DNA of 64,000 bases, from NCBI GenBank assembly GCA_035911135.1, contig JAMHWD010000042.1:7622-71621 (forward strand). The letters run 5' to 3'. Shown one piece after another: positions 8,757 to 18,758 of the stretch. The DNA is from JAMHWD01 sp035911135 (GTDB taxonomy: Bacteria; Pseudomonadota; Alphaproteobacteria; Micavibrionales; Micavibrionaceae). How positions within the stretch are numbered: the first letter of the stretch is position 1; each line of letters begins with the position of its first letter. The translations under genes were made by a program, and so were the position numbers. Below the pieces are notes generated by a model. It was not told where the DNA came from. It made no database searches and saw only the letters and a program-made list of their open reading frames with translations.

Positions 8757-11422
8757 TATAATCCGCCTGTGCCTGTATCTTCGGCGCCAGTTGATGGCGG
8801 CGGCATAACGGGCATCGAGCTGTCATAAGGCATGGGCGCTGCCGGGCCGTTCACTGGCGCGCCTGGCTGTTGCGGCATTGGCTGCGCAGGCTGCGCGGGC
8901 GTGAGCGGATCAAAGGCCGGATTGGGCGCGAAAATATCCTGCTCCCCGGCATATTGCCCTTCGCTGCCTGTGATGGGTTGCATCTCGCCGGTCGTTCCAT
9001 TCAGGCCAGCGTCTCCCGGAATTTCCGGTGTCGGCTGGGGCCTTGTCTGGTTGTCCAGAATAAACTGGCCGTTTGTGGCGCTGGGTTCTGTGCCAATGAC
9101 AAAGGCCTCCCAGATGGTTTTTGTATCGCCGCTTCTGGCTGGCACGCCGGTCTCGGCATTGATCAGAACATTCCTGATGCCTTCCGGCACACGGAAGGGG
9201 ACAGGCGGGGTATCTTTCAGGGCTTCGGCCATAAAATCCTTGAAAATCGGCACAGCAATCGATGCCCCTGTCTCGCGCTTGCCAAGGGATCGCGGCTCAT
9301 CGAATCCGGCGAATACGCCGACGACCAAGTCGGGCGAAAATCCGATAAACCATGTATCCTTGGATTCATTGGTTGTGCCTGTTTTCCCGGCCAGCGGATA
9401 GCCAAGATCTTTCAGCTTTGTGGCTGTGCCGCGCTCAACCACGCCTTCTAAAATCGAGACCATCTGATAGGCCGTGCGCGGGTCCTGAATTTGCCCGCGC
9501 GTATCGGGGATGGCGGGTACGTCCTGATCCTGCCAGCGGATGCGATCGCCGCAGTTGAAGCAGTTCCTTGCATCATGCTTGAAAATTGTTTTTCCGGTGC
9601 GATCCTGAATACGGTCCACAAAGGTTGGTTTGATCTGCTTGCCGCCATTCACCAGCATTGCATAGGCCATCGTCATATCCAGCAATGTCGTCTCGGACGC
9701 GCCTAGCGAGAATGACAGCATCGGCGGCATATCCTTGGTGATGCCGAATTTCCCGGCATAGGCCGAAATCGTATCCATGCCGATGTAATTGGCAAGGCGC
9801 ACCGTCATCAGATTACGGGATTTTTCCACACCAACGCGCACCGTTGTGGGCCCTAAAAAGTCATCGGAATAATTCTGCGGCCGCCAGACATTACCCGGAC
9901 GATCGACCATCTGGAACGGGGAGTCGAGCACCAGCGTGGCGGGCGTAAATCCGTTATCCAGCGCAGCCAGATAGACGAAAGGTTTGAAGGCGGAACCGGG
10001 CTGGCGCTTGGCCTGTGTGGCGCGGTTGAATTCGGATTTCCCGTATCCATATTCCCATCCGCCCTGCATGGCCAGAACCCGGCCCGTATGCGGATCAAGG
10101 GCGATCAGGCCGCCTTGCACATGCGGGATCTGCTCCAGCACATAGTGATCCTTGCTATCTTTTTTCAGGGATACTGTAATGACCTGCGCCTGTTCCAGAA
10201 CTTGCGTCAGGGCGGTGATTTCGGGTCCTTGTGCATATCCTTCATTCAGGTATTTGCGCGCCCATTTCGCATCCTCCAGCAGGATTTTCCCTTCCAGCCC
10301 GGATGCCAGGCCAATACGGGCTTCCTTGTCATTAACCTCCAGCACCGCGCCCAGCTGCCATTCGGCGATCATGCCTTCGGGTTTGGCGATGGCATTGATC
10401 CCGGCCTGCCAGTCGGTCAGGGTTTTCAGCGTGGCAATGGGGCCGCGATAGCCGTGGCGGCGGTCATAGGCCACCAGCCCGTCGCGCAGCGCCTTCATCG
10501 CGATTTTTTGCAGATGCGGATCCAGCGAGCTCCGCACCACAAGCCCGCCCTTATAAAGGCCATCTTCCTGATATTCACGGGCCAGTTCGCGCCGGACTTC
10601 TTCCGCGAAATAAGGAGCGCGCACCATATTGTCTTCGGCGCGTTTGATGACTTCAAGTTTTTTGGCTGTGGCGGCGGCGGCCTCTTCGGCTGTGATATGG
10701 CCATCATCCAGCATCCGGCCGATCACCCAGTTGCGGCGCGCCGTGGCGGCATCGAAATGCTTGATGGGGTTGTAGTTATTGGGCGCTTTTGGCAGGGCGG
10801 CGAGATAGGCCGCTTCGGCGACATCGAGTTCCTTGAGGGATTTATTAAAGTAATGCAGCGAAGCCGCCGCCACGCCGTAAGCGCCGCCGCCCAAATATAT
10901 CTCGTTCAGGTACAGCTCCAGAATGCGGTCCTTGGACAGGGCCTCTTCCATGCGGTAGGCGAGGATGGCTTCCTTGATTTTGCGGGTAAAGGTACGTTCA
11001 TTGGTCAGGAGGAAGTTTTTCACGACCTGCTGCGTGATCGTTGATCCGCCGACCACATCGACATTCTTGCCCATCATGTGCTGGGCATAGACATAGCCCG
11101 CGCGTCCCAATGCTTCGGGGTCAATGCCGCGGTGCTTGTAGAAATTCTGATCCTCCGCGGCCAGAAAGGCATTCTTGACCATATCGGGAACGGATGAGAT
11201 CGGAACAAAGACGCGTTTTTCCTTGGCAAATTCCGCCATCAACCGGCCGTCACCGGCATAGATACGCGTGACGATGGGCGGCTGGTAATCCTTGAGCTGC
11301 TGATGGTCGGGAAGATCCTTGCCGTAGTAATTAAAGACCAGAACCATGCAGGCTGCGGCGGCCAAAATTCCCATGAACCCCAGAGAAATCAGCCCTAAAA
11401 ATGCAAACCATAAATACCGCAT
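8753..11422 (-). CDS. mrcA: Penicillin-binding protein 1A (bifunctional transglycosylase/transpeptidase)
   Basis: Class A PBP that polymerises and crosslinks peptidoglycan in the periplasm. It has a short cytoplasmic start and one membrane anchor (about residues 4-31). The GT51 transglycosylase follows, with catalytic Glu90 in LAAEDQNFYKHRG and the GGSTITQQ motif. The transpeptidase has SxxK at S477-AFK-480, SxN in KSRNLMTVR and KTGT in AGKTGTTNE. A Pro/Gln/Met-rich tail of about 90 residues ends the 889-residue protein. It lies 12 bases downstream of mlaF on the same strand and may be co-transcribed with mlaEF. Confidence 0.95.
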   Translation of the reverse strand: MRYLWFAFLGLISLGFMGILAAAACMVLVFNYYGKDLPDHQQLKDYQPPIVTRIYAGDGRLMAEFAKEKRVFVPISSVPDMVKNAFLAAEDQNFYKHRGIDPEALGRAGYVYAQHMMGKNVDVVGGSTITQQVVKNFLLTNERTFTRKIKEAILAYRMEEALSKDRILELYLNEIYLGGGAYGVAAASLHYFNKSLKELDVAEAAYLAALPKAPNNYNPIKHFDAATARRNWVIGRMLDDGHITAEEAAAATAKKLEVIKRAEDNMVRAPYFAEEVRRELAREYQEDGLYKGGLVVRSSLDPHLQKIAMKALRDGLVAYDRRHGYRGPIATLKTLTDWQAGINAIAKPEGMIAEWQLGAVLEVNDKEARIGLASGLEGKILLEDAKWARKYLNEGYAQGPEITALTQVLEQAQVITVSLKKDSKDHYVLEQIPHVQGGLIALDPHTGRVLAMQGGWEYGYGKSEFNRATQAKRQPGSAFKPFVYLAALDNGFTPATLVLDSPFQMVDRPGNVWRPQNYSDDFLGPTTVRVGVEKSRNLMTVRLANYIGMDTISAYAGKFGITKDMPPMLSFSLGASETTLLDMTMAYAMLVNGGKQIKPTFVDRIQDRTGKTIFKHDARNCFNCGDRIRWQDQDVPAIPDTRGQIQDPRTAYQMVSILEGVVERGTATKLKDLGYPLAGKTGTTNESKDTWFIGFSPDLVVGVFAGFDEPRSLGKRETGASIAVPIFKDFMAEALKDTPPVPFRVPEGIRNVLINAETGVPARSGDTKTIWEAFVIGTEPSATNGQFILDNQTRPQPTPEIPGDAGLNGTTGEMQPITGSEGQYAGEQDIFAPNPAFDPLTPAQPAQPMPQQPGAPVNGPAAPMPYDSSMPVMPPPSTGAEDTGTGGLY

Positions 11423-11434
11423 CTTGAAATCTTG

Positions 11435-12238
11435 CTAGAATGCCGCCGTAATGGGGCCGGTCCCGCGCCCGTTGATGAATTGTTCAATATAGGGATTATC
11501 GGAATGATCGAGATCACCAACCGGGCCGCGCCAGATAATGCGTCCTTCATGGATCATGGCGACCTCATCGGCAATCTTGCGTACCGAGGCCATGTCATGC
11601 GTGATGGAAAGGGCGGTTGCACCCAGATCCTTGACGCAATCCACGATCAGTTCGTTAATCACATCGGCCATAATGGGATCGAGGCCGGTTGTGGGTTCAT
11701 CGAAAAAGATGATATCGGGGCTGGCCGCGATGGCACGGGCAAGGCCCACGCGCTTTTGCATCCCGCCGGATAATTCCGCCGGGAACAGGTTGCCCACTTC
11801 GGGTTTCAGGCCCACGGCACGGAGTTTTTGAATGGCGATTTCATGGGCATCCTTGCGGTTCATGCCGCGCCCCTGCACAAGGCCAAAGGCCACGTTTTCC
11901 CAGACTTTCAAGGAATCAAACAAGGCCGCGCCCTGAAACAGCATCCCGAATTTCTGCATCACCGCATCGCGGCCGCGCGAGTCGAGGCGCGTGATCTCAT
12001 CGCCATCAACCTTGATGGATCCGCTATCGGGTTCGATCAGGCCCAGCACGCATTTCAGCGTCACCGATTTTCCTGTGCCCGATCCGCCGATAATCACCAG
12101 CGACTTGCCGGGCGCAACGGACAGGTCAACGCCTTGCAGGACCTTTTTGGGCCCAAAGGATTTCGTCAGGCCATGCAGCTCGATCTTGGGCTGGATGAAG
12201 GCTTGAGGGCTTGGGTTTTTGGCTGCGCTTGCGCTCAT
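11435..12238 (-). CDS. mlaF: ABC transporter ATP-binding protein MlaF-type
   Basis: ATPase of a phospholipid (Mla/MCE-type) transporter that maintains outer-membrane lipid asymmetry. Walker A is GGSGTGKS, the signature is LSGGMQKRVGLARA, Walker B is IIFFDEPTTGLDP and the switch His is in SITHDMA. ATG 12238 overlaps the mlaE stop as ATGA and is preferred over the upstream in-frame start at 12271. The MCE subunit (MlaD) normally follows MlaE/MlaF, but here the next gene is PBP1A, so the substrate-binding part must be encoded elsewhere. Confidence 0.93.
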   Translation of the reverse strand: MSASAAKNPSPQAFIQPKIELHGLTKSFGPKKVLQGVDLSVAPGKSLVIIGGSGTGKSVTLKCVLGLIEPDSGSIKVDGDEITRLDSRGRDAVMQKFGMLFQGAALFDSLKVWENVAFGLVQGRGMNRKDAHEIAIQKLRAVGLKPEVGNLFPAELSGGMQKRVGLARAIAASPDIIFFDEPTTGLDPIMADVINELIVDCVKDLGATALSITHDMASVRKIADEVAMIHEGRIIWRGPVGDLDHSDNPYIEQFINGRGTGPITAAF

Positions 12239-13047
12239 GAGAAAAACACCTGCGTCAGGAGATAATTGCAAATCAGGATCAGGATCGAGGAGGACACAAC
12301 CGCATTGGTTGTCGCCGCGCCCACGCCTTGCGCGCCGCGTGCCGAATTATACCCGTGATAGCAGCCCAGAATGCTGACGATAAAGCCGAACGCGCCGGCT
12401 TTCACAAGGCCCGATACAACGTCAACCGTCTCCAGCACGTCCCATGTCTGGCTGATATAGCCGCCTGCGCCAAAGCCAAGGCTGTGAACGGCCACGACAT
12501 AACCGCCGAATACGCCGATAATATCGCCGATCAGCACCAATACGGGCAGCATCAGCGTGCCTGCGATCACGCGCGGGGCAATCAGGTATTTGAACGGGTT
12601 GACGGAAAGGGTGGAGAGCGCATCGATTTGTTCCGTGACTCGCATGGTCCCGATCTCGGCGGCGATCGAGGCGCCAATACGGCCTGCCACCATTAATCCC
12701 GCCAGAACCGGGGCAAGTTCACGGGTGACGGATAAAACCACCACGCCGGCAATCGCGCCTTCCGCGTTGAACCGCGTGAATCCCGTATAACTCTGAAGCG
12801 CCAGCACCATCCCGGTGAACAGGGCTGTCATGCCGACCACGGGCAAAGAATAATAACCGATATCAATCAATTGGCGCAGGATCTGTGCCGGGAAGAACGG
12901 CGGGGTAAAGCAGCTTGTGACCGAACGGCTGACGAATACAGAAATGCGGCCGGTCATTTCCAGAAAAAACAGGATGGTGCGGCCCAGCGCCTGAACATGC
13001 TCCAGCGGGTTAAAAATACTGTCCTTGGTGCGAACGGTCTCGTTCAT
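12235..13047 (-). CDS. mlaE: ABC transporter permease MlaE-type
   Basis: Inner-membrane permease of the Mla/MCE lipid transport system, 270 residues with about five to six membrane segments. The family core is GLMVAGRIGASIAAEIGTMRVTEQIDALSTL, the conserved MlaE signature region, followed by hydrophobic segments IAGTLMLPVLVLIGDIIG and a C-terminal AVVSSSILILICNYLLT. It is the first gene of an mlaE-mlaF(-mrcA) run and is coupled to mlaF by a four-base overlap. It is transcribed divergently from the VanX-like gene at 13126. Confidence 0.94.
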   Translation of the reverse strand: MNETVRTKDSIFNPLEHVQALGRTILFFLEMTGRISVFVSRSVTSCFTPPFFPAQILRQLIDIGYYSLPVVGMTALFTGMVLALQSYTGFTRFNAEGAIAGVVVLSVTRELAPVLAGLMVAGRIGASIAAEIGTMRVTEQIDALSTLSVNPFKYLIAPRVIAGTLMLPVLVLIGDIIGVFGGYVVAVHSLGFGAGGYISQTWDVLETVDVVSGLVKAGAFGFIVSILGCYHGYNSARGAQGVGAATTNAVVSSSILILICNYLLTQVFFS

Positions 13048-13125
13048 GCTTGCGGCCCTTGCTTAAAAACTCTAAAAGATTAAAGAAAATAAGCCCCAGC
13101 GTCCAGCAGGAAGTTCAAAAATATC

Positions 13126-13812
13126 ATGGCCTTGCATCCTAATCTTAAGACCATCTCGGCATCCGATCTGGTGGCCATGGATGAAAAAGCGGCGGAATTT
13201 CCCATCCGCATTGATCTGGCCTATGCATTTGACCGTTTTCCCAACCAGTTCGGCAAGATTTACCATGATAAGGCCCGGCTCTGGCTGCATAAGGATTTGG
13301 CGCAGGTGGTCTGCCGCGCGGCCCTGAATATCCACGCGCGCTATGGCTTTCAGACGGTTTTATATGATGGCCTTCGAACCATCGAGGCCCAGCAGGCCAT
13401 GATCGAGGCTCCCATCATCAAGGCCAATCCGCAATGGATTAACGGGCCTGTCACGCTGCTTTCCAAACCGGGAACAGGGGCGCATCCGCGCGGCATGGCC
13501 ATTGATATTTCCCTGATGCATGAAAATGGCGCGCTGGTCGATATGGGCACGGCTTTTGATTATTTTGCTGAAAATCCCGGTCCCGCCACCAACCCGGCGC
13601 ACCGGGCCTATGTGGACCTTAAACCCGAACATCGCGAAACTCGCGCGATTTTGGATGAGGCGATGATTGAGGCCGCAGACCATTATAATCTGCCGATGTT
13701 TTTGCTGCCGCAGGAATGGTGGGATTTTCGCTTTCCGCCGGATTACTTCAATCAATATGCGCCTATTGCCGATGCCGATCTGCCGCCTGATATGCGGATG
13801 ACGGCGGTTTAG
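13126..13812 (+). CDS. D-alanyl-D-alanine dipeptidase-like protein (M15D, VanX family) with altered zinc motif
   Basis: A 228-residue cytoplasmic protein of the VanX/DdpX family, which cleaves D-Ala-D-Ala. The first zinc motif is intact: HPRGMAID with His120 and Asp127. The second motif, normally E-W-W-H, reads EWWDFRF with Glu197 and Asp200, so the third zinc ligand is Asp instead of His. The RTIEAQQAM segment matches the family substrate region. No van regulators are nearby, so a role in D-Ala-D-Ala or muropeptide salvage is more likely than glycopeptide resistance. Activity is uncertain because of the substitution. The stop overlaps the convergent kinase gene by four bases. Confidence 0.82.
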   Translation: MALHPNLKTISASDLVAMDEKAAEFPIRIDLAYAFDRFPNQFGKIYHDKARLWLHKDLAQVVCRAALNIHARYGFQTVLYDGLRTIEAQQAMIEAPIIKANPQWINGPVTLLSKPGTGAHPRGMAIDISLMHENGALVDMGTAFDYFAENPGPATNPAHRAYVDLKPEHRETRAILDEAMIEAADHYNLPMFLLPQEWWDFRFPPDYFNQYAPIADADLPPDMRMTAV

Positions 13813-15782
13813 GACTTCAACGCCCGGACTTCGCCTTCTACGCGCTTGAACTCTGCTTCGATGGATTGCACCAGATCGCCGGGCAGCGCGCCGCGCTCGG
13901 CATCATCCTGCAGCTTTGAGGCAAAATCACCCAAGACGTTACAGCAGGCGGAACGCGCCGCGCCTTTCAAGGAATGTGCGGCCTCTTTCAATCCATGTGT
14001 GTCTTTGTGATCATAAGCCTCGCGGATTTTTCCGATCAGCGGCGCGGTCATATCGACAAACATGCCCAGCATCTCGATCGCCATGTCATCAAAAGCGCCC
14101 ATCTGTTCGATCATGGCGTTCCTGTCGATGGCGGGCGGCAGGTCGGATACTGGCGCGGCGCTTGGCGCGGTCGGGGCGCTTGCTTCAGGCGCGTTATCGT
14201 TTTCCTCCAGCAAGCCCCAGCGTATCAGCAAACGCCTGATCTGCCCCAGCGAGACAGGCTTGAGCAAACATTCATCAAAGCCGTGGCGCATATAGGTCTC
14301 GCGCTGTGCCATCTGGACATCGGCGGTCAGGACGATGACGGGGAAATGTTTTTTATCCGGCTCGCCGTTTTGTTCTTCCTCGCGCTCGCGGATCGTATTC
14401 ACCAGCGCGTAGCCATCGACTTCGGGCATGTGCAGATCGGTGAATAAAATACCGTATTCGCCTGTGCTCAGTGCCTCCAGTGCCTCGCGTCCGTTACCGA
14501 CAAAAGTCGCCTCAACGCCCAGTTTTTCGAGCTGGCGGCGGATAACCTCGACCACGCTGTCGGTGTCTTCCGCGATAAGAAGTTTGCGCGGCCCCGACAT
14601 ATCCAGCTTTTCCATCTTGCGCGCGGCGCTCTTGACGGCCTCGCCAAGTCCAGCGCGGCTGGCGGGTTTAGTCAGGTACGTCACGCCCAGCGCCTGCAGG
14701 GAATGTGAAAGGCCGATATCATCGCGCACCGTGTACATCACAAGGCCCATATTGGGGCGGATTTTCATGATCTCTTTGATAAGGTCAAGGCCAAGGCCAT
14801 CGGGCAATCCCTGGTCGATCACGCCGATATCAAAGGGGCGGCGGCGGGCAAGGTCCAGCCCTTCGGCATAAGTCGGACAGCTCTCAACCGTCGCGCCCAT
14901 GGACCGCAGCGAGTTCATGATTTCTTTCGCGCCTTGCGGGTGATCCTCGACCGAGAGAACGGATATCCCGGTCAGATCGGGCAGGATAACCGTATTGGCG
15001 GTGGTATCAACCTCGCGCGTGGGGATCTCGAACCAGAAGGTCGATCCCGTGCCCGGCGTGCTGAACACGCCGATCTTCCCGCCCATCAGCTCGACCAGTT
15101 TCTTGCAGATGGAAAGGCCAAGCCCTGTGCCGCCATATTTGCGGGCGGTGGAGGAATCGGCCTGCACGAAGGACTGGAATAATTTGGCGCAGACCTCCTC
15201 GCTCATGCCGATGCCGGTATCAATGACCTCGAACCGCAGGGCAACGCCGTCTCCGGGTTTTTCAATATGCTGCGCGTTGGTGGTCGCGCGTACGGTGATC
15301 GTGCCTTGTTTTGTGAATTTCATGGCATTGCTGGCAAAATTCATGATGATCTGTCGCAATCTCTTCGGGTCGCCGATCACGACAAAAGGCACATCCTGCG
15401 CGATATCATCCACCAGCTTCACGCCGGCGCTATGAATTTTCACGGAAAGGGCTTCGAGCAGGCCGCGCACCAGAAGCCGCACCGGAACCTCGAAGACATC
15501 CAGCTCCATCTTCCCTGCATCAACCTTGGCCAGATCGAGGATATCATCCAGAATTTCCAGCAAGCCACTGGCGGAATTGCGGGCCAGATCGACCATATCG
15601 CCGATTTTCTTTTCCGGCTTTTCTTCTGCAATGAGTTCGAGCAGGCCGTAAATAGTCTGCATGGGCGTGCGGATTTCATGGCTCATCGTGGCCAGAAAAT
15701 TGGATTTCAGCTCCGCCAGAGCATCGGCTTCGGCGACTTTTTGCTGGAGGGCGGCGATTTCGGCGGAACGGGCATCGGTCAT
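13809..15782 (-). CDS. Soluble hybrid histidine kinase (HisKA-HATPase-REC-REC-HPt)
   Basis: A multi-domain phosphorelay protein without membrane segments. In order: a short coiled coil (1-28); HisKA with His35 in the MSHEIRTP H-box; HATPase with the N-box MNFASNAMKFT and G-boxes DTGIGMS and GGTGLGLSICKKL; a first receiver (SVLSVEDHPQG, Asp in GVIDQGLPDG); a second receiver (LLIAEDTDS, Asp in LFTDLHMPEVDGY, Lys in LLKPVS); and a C-terminal HPt with AAHSLKGAARSA. No sensory domain is present, so input probably comes from a partner. ATG 15782 is chosen; a TTG at 15803 would add seven residues. No cognate regulator is adjacent. Confidence 0.9.
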   Translation of the reverse strand: MTDARSAEIAALQQKVAEADALAELKSNFLATMSHEIRTPMQTIYGLLELIAEEKPEKKIGDMVDLARNSASGLLEILDDILDLAKVDAGKMELDVFEVPVRLLVRGLLEALSVKIHSAGVKLVDDIAQDVPFVVIGDPKRLRQIIMNFASNAMKFTKQGTITVRATTNAQHIEKPGDGVALRFEVIDTGIGMSEEVCAKLFQSFVQADSSTARKYGGTGLGLSICKKLVELMGGKIGVFSTPGTGSTFWFEIPTREVDTTANTVILPDLTGISVLSVEDHPQGAKEIMNSLRSMGATVESCPTYAEGLDLARRRPFDIGVIDQGLPDGLGLDLIKEIMKIRPNMGLVMYTVRDDIGLSHSLQALGVTYLTKPASRAGLGEAVKSAARKMEKLDMSGPRKLLIAEDTDSVVEVIRRQLEKLGVEATFVGNGREALEALSTGEYGILFTDLHMPEVDGYALVNTIREREEEQNGEPDKKHFPVIVLTADVQMAQRETYMRHGFDECLLKPVSLGQIRRLLIRWGLLEENDNAPEASAPTAPSAAPVSDLPPAIDRNAMIEQMGAFDDMAIEMLGMFVDMTAPLIGKIREAYDHKDTHGLKEAAHSLKGAARSACCNVLGDFASKLQDDAERGALPGDLVQSIEAEFKRVEGEVRALKS

Positions 15783-15887
15783 AGCCTGAAGATTATGACC
15801 CAAGATATTGAAAAAACATATGGCATTTTCAATGATTTCATAATATCAATGTTGCCTGTTTTTAATACATGAAGGGTAGTATAAGAA

Positions 15888-16913
<1,026 letters not shown>

Positions 16914-16937
16914 AGGTCGGGTGCGGCCCTGATGTGA

Positions 16938-17444
16938 TTACTCATCCATCAGGTCGATGCCGCAATACAGGAAGAACTGGTCGATCAGCCATGAAAAGCC
17001 GGTCTGTGGCCTGCCGGAATCGATCTGCACATCATGCAGCGTCATTTTCTGGGCCACGGCTGCCGCCGCATCTTTGCGAATGGCATCCATATTCAGATTC
17101 TGCGTCACCCGCAAATGCAGGTATTTGATAAGCTCGTCCTCGCTGGGGTGGAGGTTGCCATCCTTATAGGCCAGTAATCTTGCGAAATAGACAACCTGAC
17201 CGCGGAATTTGGGTTCATTGATATGCGAGAGCAGATAATCAACATCCTGCGGCGTTTTTAAATCCGCCAGCAATGTGTTCTTTTGCTCTGACGTGAAGGG
17301 CATATGCTCGAATTTTTCAGTGACGAAGGCGGCTTCTTCCGGCGTGACAACACCATCCGCATGGGCCACCGCTACCACGCAGCGCAACATGTAAAACTGG
17401 CTCGTGCCGACTTCGGTGATGCCGAAAGCATATTGTTTCTTCAT
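16938..17444 (-). CDS. TerB-like protein
   Basis: A 168-residue, mostly helical soluble protein. The segment MLRCVVAVAHADGVVTPEEAAFVTEKF resembles the acidic metal-binding helix pair of TerB (tellurite resistance B) domains, and a second similar stretch is ARLLAYKDGNLHPSEDELIKYL. TerB domains occur alone or with stress and membrane-associated modules and bind divalent metal. No ter operon is nearby. The C-terminal part (FSWLIDQFFLYCGIDLMDE) is extra and unrecognised. Function is therefore a guess; the domain assignment is moderate. Confidence 0.6.
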   Translation of the reverse strand: MKKQYAFGITEVGTSQFYMLRCVVAVAHADGVVTPEEAAFVTEKFEHMPFTSEQKNTLLADLKTPQDVDYLLSHINEPKFRGQVVYFARLLAYKDGNLHPSEDELIKYLHLRVTQNLNMDAIRKDAAAAVAQKMTLHDVQIDSGRPQTGFSWLIDQFFLYCGIDLMDE

Positions 17445-17528
17445 ATTCTTCTGATCCTTTTCCCGTAAAGCCGTAAGCCTGATGCTTCACTATGGTGGCA
17501 TATATTTTCGTAAAGATGTATTTGAAAA

Positions 17529-17560
17529 TTGCATTGAAAATGCAAACAACTAGATATAGT
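17529..17560 (+). promoter_or_regulatory. Putative promoter with overlapping palindromic operator
   Basis: The palindrome TTGCAT-tgaaa-ATGCAA (17529-17545) overlaps a -35-like TTGAAA (17534-17539). A -10-like TATAGT follows at 17555-17560 with 15-base spacing. A repressor bound here would block initiation of the unknown gene at 17596. The spacing is short of consensus, so the call is tentative. Confidence 0.35.
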
Positions 17561-17595
17561 AGTAGAGTATTAAAAATTAATAAAAAAAGACAGGG

Positions 17596-18237
17596 ATGGA
17601 CAGGAACAAGCTAGGCGAGGTCATGAACCGCGTCATCCGGGGCGAAGCCACGGATGTCGAGAGCTTGCGCGAGATGTTCGTGCGTAAGGCCGGTGCGGTC
17701 CCTGTGAGAAATACACGCAGCATCAATGTCCCCGGCGAGGTTTACGATCGTTACTGGGATGTCTATAAATTATCAGTCCGCATGGCCAATATGCTGGAGC
17801 GCGTTCTGGATGATAATGAACATGCGCTGATCATGGATGAGGCCGCACAACTGGGATACCGCCTTCCCGATTTTGAGGTGTTTCGCGAAGAAATCAGGGA
17901 TTACCGCGAGGCCTTGCGTGAATTCAGGCCTGTTGAACGGGCGCAGCTTGGTCCAAAAGGTTATGTGAAAATACCGGCCGAAACCGCGCGCATGTTTAAT
18001 AATCTCATGGCTTATAACTGTTTTATGGTCTCTCGCGTCTTTGATGGCTGCTTTAATACGGAATACATGCGGCATTTCAAAAATTACAAGGATAGCGGCC
18101 ATCCTTATTCCGGCCCTACGGCGCTGCAGGAAACATTGGACACGCTGCTGGCCATGGTCAAGACGAATATTGCCGAAAACCGGCAAATCAGTCGTGGCCG
18201 CCAGCGCCCCGACTGGCCGAGTCTCGTGGCCGCTTAA
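17596..18237 (+). CDS. Hypothetical protein, 213 aa
   Basis: The product is not recognised. It is a soluble, helix-rich protein with many charged residues, no signal peptide and no membrane segment. A central helix carries the regular acidic/basic stretch FEVFREEIRDYREALREFRPVERAQLG, suggestive of a coiled coil or helical bundle. It starts at the ATG after GACAGGG, a reasonable ribosome site, and ends 106 bases before sdhC, with a separate promoter for sdh in between. Its position beside sdh is probably coincidental. Confidence 0.6.
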   Translation: MDRNKLGEVMNRVIRGEATDVESLREMFVRKAGAVPVRNTRSINVPGEVYDRYWDVYKLSVRMANMLERVLDDNEHALIMDEAAQLGYRLPDFEVFREEIRDYREALREFRPVERAQLGPKGYVKIPAETARMFNNLMAYNCFMVSRVFDGCFNTEYMRHFKNYKDSGHPYSGPTALQETLDTLLAMVKTNIAENRQISRGRQRPDWPSLVAA

Positions 18238-18269
18238 GTCTTGCCTTGGGAAAATAAATAAAAAACCCG

Positions 18270-18297
18270 TTGAAAAATCAGGGATTAATCCTATTAT
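18270..18297 (+). promoter_or_regulatory. Putative sdh operon promoter
   Basis: TTGAAA (18270-18275) and TATTAT (18292-18297) are separated by 16 bases, in the gap before sdhC. Transcription would begin near 18304, giving a leader of about 40 bases. This is a sequence-only prediction. Confidence 0.5.
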
Positions 18298-18343
18298 TGA
18301 AGGGAATTTTCTGACCCCTTTGTCATTTCAGCAGGTAATACCC

Positions 18344-18742
18344 ATGCCCGATACCAGAACCGTACACGCCGAGCGCCCCTTGTCGCCGCATCTGCAAATC
18401 TACCGCTGGCCGGTCAATATGGGGCTTTCGATTTTACACCGCATGACGGGCGCGGCGCTGGCTGTGGGCACGCTGATGGTGTGCTGGTGGCTGGTGGCGA
18501 TCGCCAGCGGGCCGGATGCTTATGCCGTATTTCAGGATTTCAGCGGCTCGGCTTTGGGCTTATTGATGATTTTCGGCTGGTCCTTTGCGTTGTTTTATCA
18601 CATGGCCAATGGCGTGCGCCATCTGATCTGGGATACGGGCGCGCTGTTTAACAATCAATGTGCCTCCAAGGCTGGCTTGCTGGTGATGGCGGTTGCAATT
18701 GCCATGACGGCCTGCGCGTGGTTTTGCGCCTATAATTTTTAA
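18344..18742 (+). CDS. sdhC: Succinate dehydrogenase cytochrome b556 subunit
   Basis: One of the two membrane anchors of complex II, which passes electrons from succinate to quinone. The family signature is clear: RPLSPHLQIYR, then SILHRMTG (quinone-site Ser/Arg) and the haem-ligand region HMANGVRHLIWD. Three membrane segments fit the 132-residue length. ATG 18344 is chosen because the conserved N-terminus MPDTRTVHAERPLSPHL starts there; the frame is open further upstream but that sequence is not SdhC-like. It is followed by an extra secreted-protein gene before sdhD. Confidence 0.95.
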   Translation: MPDTRTVHAERPLSPHLQIYRWPVNMGLSILHRMTGAALAVGTLMVCWWLVAIASGPDAYAVFQDFSGSALGLLMIFGWSFALFYHMANGVRHLIWDTGALFNNQCASKAGLLVMAVAIAMTACAWFCAYNF

Positions 18743-18758
18743 GCGGGAGGATTATTGA

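Noticed and set aside
13126..13812. Glycopeptide-resistance vanX
   Set aside because: No vanH, vanA or vanRS genes nearby, and Gram-negative chromosomes commonly carry this family for other purposes.
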